Source of the DNA: Corynebacterium glucuronolyticum
GTDB lineage: Bacteria > Actinomycetota > Actinomycetes > Mycobacteriales > Mycobacteriaceae
Length of the DNA: 64,000 nt
NCBI GenBank assembly: GCA_022772305.1
Contig: JALFAQ010000090.1
Span: forward strand, 1-64,000
Reading direction: 5' to 3'
Below are positions 8,399-16,484 of the stretch, piece after piece. The notes under the pieces are model-generated. The model was not told the DNA's origin and made no database searches. It was given only the letters and a program-made list of their open reading frames with translations. The position numbers were made by a program, and so were the translations under genes. The number at the start of each line of letters is the position of its first letter. Positions within the stretch are counted from its first letter, which is position 1.

Positions 8399-9337
8399 CT
8401 AGCCTCCAAACACCAGCGCGATGACAAGCATGACGGGAAGCGCTGCGAAGGTGGTGATGACGGAGATGTCGCGGGCAAGGTGTGGAGCGGTGTTGTAGCG
8501 CGAGGAGTAAATAAAGACGTTTTGCGCGGTGGGCAGCGCGCCCATCAGCCCCGCAGCGATCACGCCTGCCGGCTCCAACCCCATGAGGGTGGCGATCCCC
8601 ACGCCCACCGCCGGGTGGAGGACAGACTTCACCACGCTGAGCCCCGCCGCTTCCCGCTTGGAGACGGAGCCCTTTTGGAGGAACGTGGTGGAGGACAGTG
8701 ACACGCCAAAGAAGATGAGGGCGAGTCCGACGGCAGCGTCGGAAAGCAACTGCAGAGGGTCGAAGATGACGGAGGGCAAAGTGATTCCCGTGACGCTGAG
8801 GAAGATGCCGATCGCGGCGGAGACGACGATGGGGTTTTTCAGCGGTGTGAGAAACTCCCGCGGGCGGCGAGTGGCGTGGGTGGCCGAGTGGGCGCCGCGG
8901 TAGACGTCGACAAGCAAGAGGGCGAGTGGAGCATACAGTGATGTCTGAAACACGATGGTGAGGACGGCCGGGTGAGCGTCGGAAAGAATATACACGGCGA
9001 ACGGGATGCCGAGGTTCGCGGCGTTGACGTAGGAGGCGCTCATGCCCGCGAAGATGGCTCGGTCCCACGGTTTCCGCCCCACGAGGCGGTAGCTGCAGGC
9101 GACGAGGGCGAGCATGACCATTTCCGCGGCAACGATGACAACAAATAGTGGGGAAAGCAGCTCGTCGGGGTGCGTTGTTGCCGTGTGAGTGATGATCAGC
9201 GCCGGCGTGGTGACGTTGAATACCAGGGCAGATAGAACTTTTTCCGCATGCGGGCCCAGCACTCCTGTGCGCGCGACGGCGAAACCCGCGGCGATGATGA
9301 GTGCAACGACCGTAAACCCATGAATAACGTCTCCCAC
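8399..9337 (-). CDS. AEC family transporter (auxin efflux carrier type)
   Basis: A 312-residue membrane protein with about ten helices in two inverted halves. The conserved AEC features are visible: the segment SYVNAANLGIPFAVYIL in helices 4-5 (Asn-Leu-Gly-Ile-Pro) and the second-half GLMGALPTAQNVFIYSSRY. Bacterial members export or exchange organic acids or amino acids; the substrate is not predictable. The GTG start at 9337 lies six bases after a minus-strand -10 box (TAATGT), so the transcript may be leaderless. It diverges from the peptide importer operon and is separated from arsR by only about 80 bases. Confidence 0.85.
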   Translation of the reverse strand: MGDVIHGFTVVALIIAAGFAVARTGVLGPHAEKVLSALVFNVTTPALIITHTATTHPDELLSPLFVVIVAAEMVMLALVACSYRLVGRKPWDRAIFAGMSASYVNAANLGIPFAVYILSDAHPAVLTIVFQTSLYAPLALLLVDVYRGAHSATHATRRPREFLTPLKNPIVVSAAIGIFLSVTGITLPSVIFDPLQLLSDAAVGLALIFFGVSLSSTTFLQKGSVSKREAAGLSVVKSVLHPAVGVGIATLMGLEPAGVIAAGLMGALPTAQNVFIYSSRYNTAPHLARDISVITTFAALPVMLVIALVFGG

Positions 9338-9343
9338 GTTGCG

Positions 9344-9367
9344 ACATTATTGCACTTTGTGTATAAA
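9344..9367. promoter_or_regulatory. back-to-back promoters for the AEC carrier and peptide importer
   Basis: TAATGT read on the minus strand (9349-9344) precedes the GTG of the AEC gene by six bases. TATAAA (9362-9367) on the plus strand can serve the importer operon. The two -10 boxes are only 12 bases apart, so expression may be mutually exclusive. Confidence 0.45.
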
Positions 9368-9426
9368 CGGGGGATTTCGTAGGTAAAAACGTGTATTTAC
9401 TTGCCGTACGTCTTACCATTACCCAC

Positions 9427-10944
9427 ATGTTTTCTCTCAGGGTGACCGCGAGTGTCCTCACGGGCATCACGATCGCGACTGCGGCCACGGCTTGTAGCGC
9501 TGGCTATACCGCGACCCCAACAGCGACAAATCAGCAACAAGACTCCATCGTCGTCGGCACGTCCGGCCCACCTGCGAGCCTCGACTTCACCACCACTGGC
9601 GGTGCTGCCATCCCCTCGGTGCTCATGCGCAACGTCTACCAAACGCTCATCCAGCTGGATGAGAAGGGAGACATTGTGCCAGGCCTCGCCACCAGCTGGG
9701 AAACGTCCCCGGATGGCATCGTGTATACGTTCCACCTCCGCGACGGTGTGACTTTCTCCACAGGGGAACCGTTCACCGCAGACACCGCAGCGTTTTCCAT
9801 CACCAATGTGCAGGAGAACTGGACCAACGGCATGAAGAAGGACATGGATGTGGTGGATCACGTCCGCGCCGTCGACCCGCTAACCCTCGAGGTCACGCTC
9901 ACTCGCCCGTCGAACCGCTGGCTGTGGTCCATGGGGACGCTCATCGGCGCGATGATGCACCCCGACCATGTGGACGAGCTGGCCACCAGCCCCATCGGCA
10001 CGGGCCCCTACACGGTGGATAGCTTCGCCGTCGGCCAGTCCGTCGCACTCAAAGAAAATCCCCACTACTGGGGCGACAAGCCCCACCATTCACACGCCGT
10101 CATCCGCTACTTTGCGGATGCCACCAGCTCCACCAACGCGCTGCTCAGCGGCGACATCGATGTCCTGTGGGCCGCACAACAGCCGGAGCTCGTCTCCGGA
10201 CTCGTCTCCGGTGGCAAATACAAGGTCCAGGTGGGCACCACCAACGGCGAGGTGCTCCTGTCCATGAACAACAAGCGCGCGCCGTTTGACGATGTGCGCG
10301 TGCGCCAGGCTGTCATGTACGCCATCGACAGGCAGGCCGTCATCGACACCGCGTGGGCGGGCTTCGGCACAGACACCGGTGGGCAGCCGGTGCCACCCAC
10401 CGATCCGTGGTACACGGAGAAGAACTACTACCGCTACGACCCGGACAAGGCCCGGGAGCTCATCAAGCAAGCGGGTGCCGAGGGTGCCAAGGTGGAGTTC
10501 TCCGTCCCCAGCTTCCCCTACGCCATGAGCGCCTCGGAGATCATCGTCAGCCAGCTGCGCGACATCGGACTCGATGCCTACATCGTGGGCACGGAGTTCC
10601 CCGCCGTGTGGCTGAACAAGGTGATGGGACAGGCGGATTACCAAATGTCCCTCATCGCCCACGTGGAAGCCCGCGACATTCCGCACCTGTTTGGCAACCC
10701 CGACTACTACCTCGGCTACGACAGCGAACAGCTGCGAGAACAGCTTAACCTCGCAGATACAGGCACCCCGGAGGAAAACGTGCAGTACATGCGCGACGCG
10801 GTGGATACCATCATGGACGATGCGGCCGCCGACACTGTCTTTAACTTCCCCAATATTGTGGTGACCAAGCCGGGTGTGACCGGCTTCAACCCCAATGTTG
10901 TCACCGAGGGCCTGCCCCTGGCAGAAATGGAGACGGATAAATGA
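9427..10944 (+). CDS. peptide/solute-binding lipoprotein of an ABC importer (SBP family 5)
   Basis: A 505-residue extracellular binding protein (DppA/OppA/NikA type). MFSLRVTASVLTGITIAT leads to Cys 23 in ATACSAG, a plausible lipobox. The body shows family-5 features: ASLDFTTTGG, an early LVPGLATSWE-like segment (VPGLATSWETSPDG), VRQAVMYAIDRQAVID and a C-terminal SLIAHVEARDIPHLF. It delivers oligopeptides or a related solute to the permeases encoded next, which overlap by 4 bases. The ATG at 9427 is preferred for a normal signal length; GTG at 9391 would add 12 residues. No ribosome-binding site is obvious for either. Confidence 0.88.
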   Translation: MFSLRVTASVLTGITIATAATACSAGYTATPTATNQQQDSIVVGTSGPPASLDFTTTGGAAIPSVLMRNVYQTLIQLDEKGDIVPGLATSWETSPDGIVYTFHLRDGVTFSTGEPFTADTAAFSITNVQENWTNGMKKDMDVVDHVRAVDPLTLEVTLTRPSNRWLWSMGTLIGAMMHPDHVDELATSPIGTGPYTVDSFAVGQSVALKENPHYWGDKPHHSHAVIRYFADATSSTNALLSGDIDVLWAAQQPELVSGLVSGGKYKVQVGTTNGEVLLSMNNKRAPFDDVRVRQAVMYAIDRQAVIDTAWAGFGTDTGGQPVPPTDPWYTEKNYYRYDPDKARELIKQAGAEGAKVEFSVPSFPYAMSASEIIVSQLRDIGLDAYIVGTEFPAVWLNKVMGQADYQMSLIAHVEARDIPHLFGNPDYYLGYDSEQLREQLNLADTGTPEENVQYMRDAVDTIMDDAAADTVFNFPNIVVTKPGVTGFNPNVVTEGLPLAEMETDK

Positions 10945-11891
10945 TTAGGCAGCTTCTCCGCATCATCGCCCGGTTCGCCGGCACGGTGTTTTTCTCCTCC
11001 ATCCTCATCTTCCTGGCGCTGCGCATCGTTCCGGGTGATCCGGCCGAGATTGCCCTCGGTGTCAACGCCACCCCGGAGTTGTTGGCCCAAAAGCGCGCAG
11101 AGCTCGGCACTGACCGGCCGCTTATCACCCAGTATTTTGACTGGGTATCCGGCCTGTTCACCGGTGACTTTGGAAAGTCCCTGACGAGCTCCCAGGACAT
11201 TTCCCCGCTCATTGCCGACCGGCTGCAGGTCTCCCTCATTCTCGTGACCACGGCACTCGTCCTCGCGGTCGCCGTCGCCGTCCCGCTGGGTATGTGGGCC
11301 GCGATGCGCGCGCGCCACATCGACGGTGTGCTCATCACCGCTGCTAGCCAGGTGGGCATTGCTATCCCGTCCTTCCTCGCCGCCATCCTCCTCGTCACGG
11401 TGTTCTCTGTGCGTCTGGGATGGCTCCCGGCGAACGGCTGGATGCCACCAGGCTGGAACTTCGGGGCGTTTATCTCCCGGCTCATCCTGCCGGTCCTCGC
11501 CCTCGCCGCGGTTCAGGCTGCGATCATCACCCGCTACGTCCGCAACGCGGTCCTCGACATTCTTAACGACGACTTCCTGCGGACGGCGCGCGCCAAAGGC
11601 CAGACCCGCTGGCAGGCACTGGTGAAAGATGGTCTCCGCAACGCGGCACTGCCCGTCATCACCGTCACCGGAGTGCAGCTAGCAGGCCTCGTGGTCGGGG
11701 CCGTCGTCATCGAGCGGGTGTTTGCCATCCCTGGTCTTGGCGCGTTCCTGTTGGATTCCGTCACCAACCGCGATCTCCCCGCCGTGCAGTCCGCCGTCCT
11801 TGTCCTCGTCGTGTTCACGCTGGCTATCAACACCATCGTGGACCTCTGCTACACCATCATTGACCCCCGCGTGAGGAGGGTCCGCTCATGA
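10941..11891 (+). CDS. peptide ABC importer permease, DppB type
   Basis: A 316-residue inner-membrane permease with about six helices. It starts with MIRQLLRIIARF and carries the family pattern RIVPGDPAEIALG just after the first helix. The EAA loop, DFLRTARAKGQTRW, contacts the ATPase. The last helices read VVIERVFAIPGLG, standard for DppB/OppB. It overlaps the binding-protein gene by 4 bases (ATGA) and the next permease by 4 bases, so translation is coupled across the operon. Confidence 0.92.
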   Translation: MIRQLLRIIARFAGTVFFSSILIFLALRIVPGDPAEIALGVNATPELLAQKRAELGTDRPLITQYFDWVSGLFTGDFGKSLTSSQDISPLIADRLQVSLILVTTALVLAVAVAVPLGMWAAMRARHIDGVLITAASQVGIAIPSFLAAILLVTVFSVRLGWLPANGWMPPGWNFGAFISRLILPVLALAAVQAAIITRYVRNAVLDILNDDFLRTARAKGQTRWQALVKDGLRNAALPVITVTGVQLAGLVVGAVVIERVFAIPGLGAFLLDSVTNRDLPAVQSAVLVLVVFTLAINTIVDLCYTIIDPRVRRVRS

Positions 11892-12703
11892 AAAAGATTC
11901 AGCTATACCTCGGCGCCGGCCTCGTCATACTCGTCGTCACCGTTGCCCTCATCTCACTCGTGTGGACACCCTACGATCCCATCCAGGCGTTCCCCCACTC
12001 CGCCCTCGAAGGCCCCTCATGGGAGCACCTCATGGGCACCGACCGCTACGGGCGCGACATTTTGTCCCGCATCATGGCCGGCAGCCAGATCACGCTTTTC
12101 GTTGGCCTCGTTGCCGTCACCATCGGTATGCTCCTCGGCGTGCCGCTCGGCATCATCGCGGGGATGAACCGCAACAGTCTCATTGAGCAGCTCATCATCC
12201 GTAGCGCGGATATCCTCCTCGCCTTCCCCGCCCTCCTCATGGCGATCATCGCCGGTGCGATGGTGGGGGCTTCCACGGGCTCTGCCATGGTGGCCATCGG
12301 TATCGCCTCCATCCCCGCTTTCATCCGCGTGTCCCGCGCGGGCACGCTGCGCGTCGTGACCGCCCCCTACATGGAGGCTGCCACGCTCGCCGGCAAGGGT
12401 GGCGTATCGAAAGCCGTCCACCACGTACTGCCCAACATCGCGGGCCTCGTCATCGTGCAGGCATCCATCGTTTTCGCTCTCGCGATCCTCGCCGAGGCAG
12501 CGCTCAGCTTCCTGGGGCTTGGCACTCCTCCGCCGGACCCATCGTGGGGCCGCATGCTGCAGGGTGCGCAGTCCTTCCTGTCCACCCAACCACTCTTGGT
12601 TGTGTGGCCAGGCCTTGCTATTGCTCTCACCGTCTTGGGCTTTAACCTTCTAGGCGATGCCCTCCGCGACATAATCGATCCGACGACAGGAGCCCACCGA
12701 TGA
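11888..12703 (+). CDS. peptide ABC importer permease, DppC type
   Basis: A 271-residue permease partner. The hallmark GTDRYGRDILSRIMAGSQ of DppC/OppC proteins lies at about residues 50-67, and the EAA loop reads YMEAATLAGKGG. A late helix ends LSFLGLGTPPPDPSWGRML, also typical. It forms the heterodimeric channel with the upstream permease. It overlaps both neighbours by 4 bases. Confidence 0.92.
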   Translation: MKKIQLYLGAGLVILVVTVALISLVWTPYDPIQAFPHSALEGPSWEHLMGTDRYGRDILSRIMAGSQITLFVGLVAVTIGMLLGVPLGIIAGMNRNSLIEQLIIRSADILLAFPALLMAIIAGAMVGASTGSAMVAIGIASIPAFIRVSRAGTLRVVTAPYMEAATLAGKGGVSKAVHHVLPNIAGLVIVQASIVFALAILAEAALSFLGLGTPPPDPSWGRMLQGAQSFLSTQPLLVVWPGLAIALTVLGFNLLGDALRDIIDPTTGAHR

Positions 12704-14304
12704 GCCTTCTCAACGTTTCCCACCTCACTGTCACCACCGCCTCCGGGCGGGACCTGGTCACAGACGTGTCCTTCTCCCTCCAGCCAGGTGAAAAACTCGG
12801 CATCATTGGCGAGTCTGGCTCCGGTAAGACGCTCACCTCCTACTCCGTCCTCGGCCTGTTGGCTGAAAACCTCCACGCCACCGGGTCGGCCACCTTCGCC
12901 GGCCGTGACCTCATCGGCGCTCCGGAGCGGGATGTCGCGCCCTTGCGTGGCGACCGCATCTCCATCGTATTCCAGGAGCCGCTCACCGCGCTCAACCCGC
13001 TCAAACGCGTGGGCAAACAGGTGGACGAGGTCATGCTCCTCCACGGCACGGCGGACAGAGACACGGCAGCAAAACGCACGAAGGAGCTATTTGCCGAGTG
13101 CGCCCTCCCGGAGCGTACCTACGAGGCCTTCCCCCATGAGCTGTCCGGCGGCCAGCGGCAGCGTGCCCTCATCGCCATGGCGGTGGCCAACAACCCGGAC
13201 CTCCTCATTTGCGACGAGCCGACGACGGCACTCGATGTCACCGTTCAGCAGCAGATCATCGACCTCATCTCTCGCCTGACCAGGCAGCGGGGCACCGCCG
13301 TGTTGTTCATTTCCCATGACATCGGCCTGGTCTCCCACGTGTGCGATTCCCTCATCGTGATGAAGGACGGCCACCTGGTGGAAAAGGGTGCCACCGCGAC
13401 GCTCATTAACACGCCGAAGCACCCGTACACCGCGGGACTTGTCGCCGCCACGGATTTGTCCGCCCGCGACGACAAGGGTGAGTTCTACACCGTCTCCACA
13501 GCCAGCAATTACGTTCCCGGCGTGAAGAAGGCGACCGCCCCTGCCCCACAACTGACCACCGATGAGCCGATCATGGCGGCGGAGAATGTGTCCAAGGTGT
13601 TCTCCTCCAAGAAGCTGTTCCACCCCTCGGTGGAAAACACGGCCCTCGCTGATGTGTCGCTGACCATCACCAAGGGGATGCAGTTAGGCATTGTGGGCGA
13701 ATCCGGTTCCGGCAAGTCCACTTTCCTGCGCCTCCTGTCCGGCCTCATCGCCCCCACGACGGGAACGGTGACGCTGCATGGCCGGCCCGTTGACCCGCGG
13801 ACTGTGGGCAAGAATGTACAGATGGTGTTCCAGGATCCGCGCGGCTCCCTCGACCCGCGCATGACCGTGGGGCGTTCCATCGCCGAACCTGGTGACGTAT
13901 CCCGCGCGCGGGTGGAGGAAGTGTTGACGGAGGTGGGCCTCGACCCGTCTGCCGCCGACAAGTATCCGCACGAGTTCTCCGGTGGCCAGCGTCAGCGTAT
14001 CTCTATCGCTCGCGCTTTGTCGGTCAACCCCGAGGTGTTGCTTGCCGACGAAGCCGTTTCGGCCCTCGACGTTTCCGTGCGCGCCCAGATCCTCAACCTG
14101 CTTCAGCGCCTGTCCCGGGAGTACGGTCTCACCACCGTGTTCGTCTCCCACGACCTCGGTGTTGTGCATGAGATCTGCTCGGATGTTGCCGTCTTCAAGG
14201 ATGGCCGCGTAGTGGAACGCGGTTCCTCCGATGAGGTGTACGCCAACCCGCAGCACGAGTACACGCAAAAGCTCTTGGATTCTCGCCTCACCCTGGCCTT
14301 CTAA
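12700..14304 (+). CDS. fused dual ATPase of the peptide importer (DppD-DppF type)
   Basis: A 534-residue protein with two complete ABC domains. The first (about 1-255) has Walker A GESGSGKT, signature LSGGQRQRA and Walker B LLICDEPTTALD. The second (about 285-534) has GESGSGKST, FSGGQRQRI and VLLADEAVSALD, with H-loops FISHDIG and FVSHDLG. It powers import through the two permeases upstream. The fusion replaces separate dppD and dppF genes, a common arrangement in corynebacteria. A hairpin lies 30 bases after the stop. Confidence 0.92.
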   Translation: MSLLNVSHLTVTTASGRDLVTDVSFSLQPGEKLGIIGESGSGKTLTSYSVLGLLAENLHATGSATFAGRDLIGAPERDVAPLRGDRISIVFQEPLTALNPLKRVGKQVDEVMLLHGTADRDTAAKRTKELFAECALPERTYEAFPHELSGGQRQRALIAMAVANNPDLLICDEPTTALDVTVQQQIIDLISRLTRQRGTAVLFISHDIGLVSHVCDSLIVMKDGHLVEKGATATLINTPKHPYTAGLVAATDLSARDDKGEFYTVSTASNYVPGVKKATAPAPQLTTDEPIMAAENVSKVFSSKKLFHPSVENTALADVSLTITKGMQLGIVGESGSGKSTFLRLLSGLIAPTTGTVTLHGRPVDPRTVGKNVQMVFQDPRGSLDPRMTVGRSIAEPGDVSRARVEEVLTEVGLDPSAADKYPHEFSGGQRQRISIARALSVNPEVLLADEAVSALDVSVRAQILNLLQRLSREYGLTTVFVSHDLGVVHEICSDVAVFKDGRVVERGSSDEVYANPQHEYTQKLLDSRLTLAF

Positions 14305-14333
14305 TTTCAACGCGCTTCAACACGCGCCCACAC

Positions 14334-14366
14334 CGCCCCCTGCAAGAGGTTTTCTTACAGGGGGCG
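14334..14366. terminator. hairpin between the peptide importer and the eroded gene
   Basis: CGCCCCCTGCAAG pairs with CTTACAGGGGGCG (12 of 13 bases) around a seven-base loop. There is no T-run on either side, so intrinsic termination is doubtful. The right arm contains the TAA stop of the eroded minus-strand gene. Confidence 0.4.
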
Positions 14367-14735
14367 CTCCACAACATCAGCCCAAGCTGTGGGGACCTGC
14401 ACGTCGAAGGTTTCCTCCACCCACCTCCGCAGTGGCGCGAGAAGCCCAGGAAGCTCGGGTTCATTGGGTTCTTCCCCGTACAGATTTGTTGCCGTGATTT
14501 CCTACCGCGATCGGGACCAGGCGCGGGTTATCGATGAGCTCATGCCCCACGGGGAGAAGCCAGTCCAGCAACTCTTCTGCCTGAAAGCCGACCGAATTAA
14601 CGACCTCTTCTTCTTCCTCACACAGTTCCAGGAAATCCCCCGATGCCAGACCTTGCGATCACCGGCACGCAAGGTCCCGGGGAGGTGTGTCCCCTCCGGG
14701 GCTTGTTCTAGAAAGATACCAGGGAATTCACCCAT
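14355..14735 (-). pseudogene. frameshifted remnant of a small soluble protein (immunity-protein-like, unnamed)
   Basis: Three overlapping minus-strand frames each read like natural protein. The first begins MGEFPGIFLEQAPEG at 14735. The second contains GDFLELCEEEEEVVNSVG, then AEELLDWLLPVGHELIDN and RLVPIAVG. The third contains EITATNLYGEEPNEPEL and WVEETFDVQVPTAWADVV, ending at the TAA at 14355. Two frame changes are needed, near 14655 and near 14500. The acidic-rich segment with LL..L...G...D.PR resembles the C-terminal part of SUFU or SMI1/KNR4-type immunity proteins, a weak inference. The first frame is the same frame as the ADP-ribosylglycohydrolase just upstream, after its stop. Confidence 0.5.
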
Positions 14736-14771
14736 GGCCAGTGCGTAATACTGCAGGTGATGGAGTCGCTC

Positions 14772-15728
14772 TTATTGCACCGTCACGAGGTTCCGCGCGA
14801 GCTTCGCTGCATCGGCAGGCCAGTACTCCTCCGGGCGGGGACGCAGGGTGCCGGGGTAGGCCTTGCAGTTATCGATCGTGTCGCGCCAGCGCTGCGGGAT
14901 CGCCTCCGCGCCGTACAGTCCGCCCACGAGTGCACCACAGATGGCGGCGTTGGTGTCGGTATCGCCGCCGTGGCCGATGGTGCGGACGAGGGATTCTTCG
15001 AAGCTGTCCCCGTGGGCGAGCTCGTACACCGCGTTGGTGAAGGCGATGGTGACCCAGCCCATCTGCTGAACATAATCCTCCGGCGGGGCTTCCAGACCAC
15101 GGGAGACAAGTTCTTCCACCTCGGGGGATCCATATTCGCAGGCGACGGTGTGGAGGGTGTCCACCGCATCGTCGCGCCCGAGCCCCTCGCGCACGATCCG
15201 CGCGAGGGTGAGGGTGTAGGTGGCGTTCACCGCCGTACACAGGGGGTTGACGTGGGTGATCTGCGCATCCTCCATCGCTGCCTCGGCGATCGCACCGTCG
15301 GCTTCTGCGGGGCGCCCCGCGCCGAAGACGGCGAGCGGGGAAATGCGCATGAGGGCACCGTTGGCCTGCGAATCGGGGCTGAGGTAACCGCCGGTAAGCG
15401 CTGCTTTACAGGTCTGCCCCACCGAAAACGGCTCCGAGCGCATCCAGCGTTCGTAGGCACCACGGATATCTCCGATGTCGAAGGAACCGAGGGTGACAAG
15501 CGACCGGGCAAGCGCGAGCGCCATCTCCGAGTCGTCGGTCGGCTGACCGGCGAGGAGACCGTACGGGCCGCCGTCGACAAGCTCTCTGACACCGTCCGGG
15601 TAAACCTCTGCGATCTCGTGAGGAGACCTCCATTCCACGAGAGAACCGAGGGAGTCCCCGATGAACTGGCCGTACAGCACCCCCTGCGCGCGGTCTACGA
15701 GAGCGTCATCGTAATCGGTGGAAGCCAT
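14772..15728 (-). CDS. ADP-ribosylglycohydrolase family protein
   Basis: A 318-residue enzyme of the DraG/ARH fold that removes ADP-ribose from proteins or nucleic acids with a binuclear Mg site. The metal ligands are visible in three places: GDSLGSLVEW near residue 25, TDDSEMALALA near 65 and GGDTDTNAAICGALVG near 265. This start (ATG 15728, MASTDYDD) has AGGA eight bases upstream; the open frame extends 68 codons further without a ribosome-binding site. It is flanked by a frameshifted small gene and an orphan small gene. Possible roles are reversal of regulatory ADP-ribosylation or immunity to an ADP-ribosylating toxin; no transferase gene is seen nearby. Confidence 0.88.
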   Translation of the reverse strand: MASTDYDDALVDRAQGVLYGQFIGDSLGSLVEWRSPHEIAEVYPDGVRELVDGGPYGLLAGQPTDDSEMALALARSLVTLGSFDIGDIRGAYERWMRSEPFSVGQTCKAALTGGYLSPDSQANGALMRISPLAVFGAGRPAEADGAIAEAAMEDAQITHVNPLCTAVNATYTLTLARIVREGLGRDDAVDTLHTVACEYGSPEVEELVSRGLEAPPEDYVQQMGWVTIAFTNAVYELAHGDSFEESLVRTIGHGGDTDTNAAICGALVGGLYGAEAIPQRWRDTIDNCKAYPGTLRPRPEEYWPADAAKLARNLVTVQ

Positions 15729-15858
15729 GGTTACCGTCCTCACTGCCGGGTACGCGAGATGCCCCGGCGAAATGTTGCAGTGGCGTTCTTGCCCCCAGGG
15801 TACCGTTTCGGCAGTAATTGGCGGGTAGAAACTGTGCTTCCAGCCACCAACGGAGAGA

Positions 15859-16044
15859 CTAGCTAGAGAAGGGACCCCAATACCCGTCCATGATGTCCAC
15901 GCAGTGTTCCTCGTTGACAAAGAACTGGACATCTAGCATTTCCAACAGCTCATCGTCCCTGTGCTTTGCTGCTTGAGCTGCAACGACCTGGGGATCCACT
16001 ACATGCACCGTGGGCACGTGGCGAGGTACGAAATACGCTTCCAT
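15859..16044 (-). CDS. orphan small protein (61 aa)
   Basis: A 61-residue acidic protein, MEAYFVPRHVPTVHVV to a C-terminal DIMDGYWGPFSS. The ATG at 16044 is chosen because GGGAG lies six bases upstream; a -10-like TAGCGT precedes it. There is no signal peptide or membrane helix. The hexapeptide DGYWGP also occurs in another small gene at 41952-42158. I do not recognise the family. Confidence 0.55.
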   Translation of the reverse strand: MEAYFVPRHVPTVHVVDPQVVAAQAAKHRDDELLEMLDVQFFVNEEHCVDIMDGYWGPFSS

Positions 16045-16223
16045 TGTTAACTCCCAAGTACTCAATGCGTTCGGAATTACGCTAGATGATCGGACGTACG
16101 CGTCTTAGCCTACCCCACCACCTGCTGTCACACAGGGGACATAGCGTGCCGAATTCGACGTAGTTTTTTCGCCATCGGGGCGCACCCCTCCCCCGCCAAG
16201 AGTTGAGCCCAGTCACACCAGAA

Positions 16224-16239
16224 AGTGACTCCCATCACG
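16224..16239. promoter_or_regulatory. candidate GlxR (CRP-type) site upstream of glpD
   Basis: AGTGACTCCCATCACG matches the GTGA-N6-TCAC core of the GlxR consensus on both arms. It lies about 245 bases before the glpD ATG in a 440-base gene-free region. An AGTCAC...GTGACT inverted repeat (16211-16230) overlaps it. Otherwise the stretch 16045-16400 shows no gene. Confidence 0.45.
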
Positions 16240-16406
16240 GTTAAGACCTGGAATTGACCCCTTTCCCCAGCCTTAGTTACCGGCGCAAAACAACTTGTAC
16301 ACTGCACGATTTATGAGAAAAAAGTAGCCTGGGAAACACATTTTAATGTCGCACCACCATCCCAACCACGGGGACACCAACCCCCAAAAAGGGGAGCCTA
16401 CACTTT

Positions 16407-16433
16407 CGTAACTTACGGTTACGTAGGTAGAGT
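16407..16433 (+). promoter_or_regulatory. palindrome and -10 box in the glpD promoter
   Basis: A perfect 6-base inverted repeat, CGTAAC-TTACG-GTTACG, spans 16407-16423. TAGAGT at 16428-16433 fits a -10 box. A repressor bound to the palindrome would cover the -35 region. Confidence 0.45.
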
Positions 16434-16484
16434 TTGAACCATCAACAAGCCGTCTAACAAAACCACATGAAAGGGAGACAAATC

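Noticed and set aside
8346..9488. 380-codon minus-strand frame covering the AEC carrier region
   Set aside because: Arg/His/Pro-rich out-of-frame reading of the AEC gene.
14757..15866. 369-codon plus-strand frame opposite the ADP-ribosylglycohydrolase
   Set aside because: The minus-strand gene has clear metal motifs and a good ribosome-binding site; this frame has neither.
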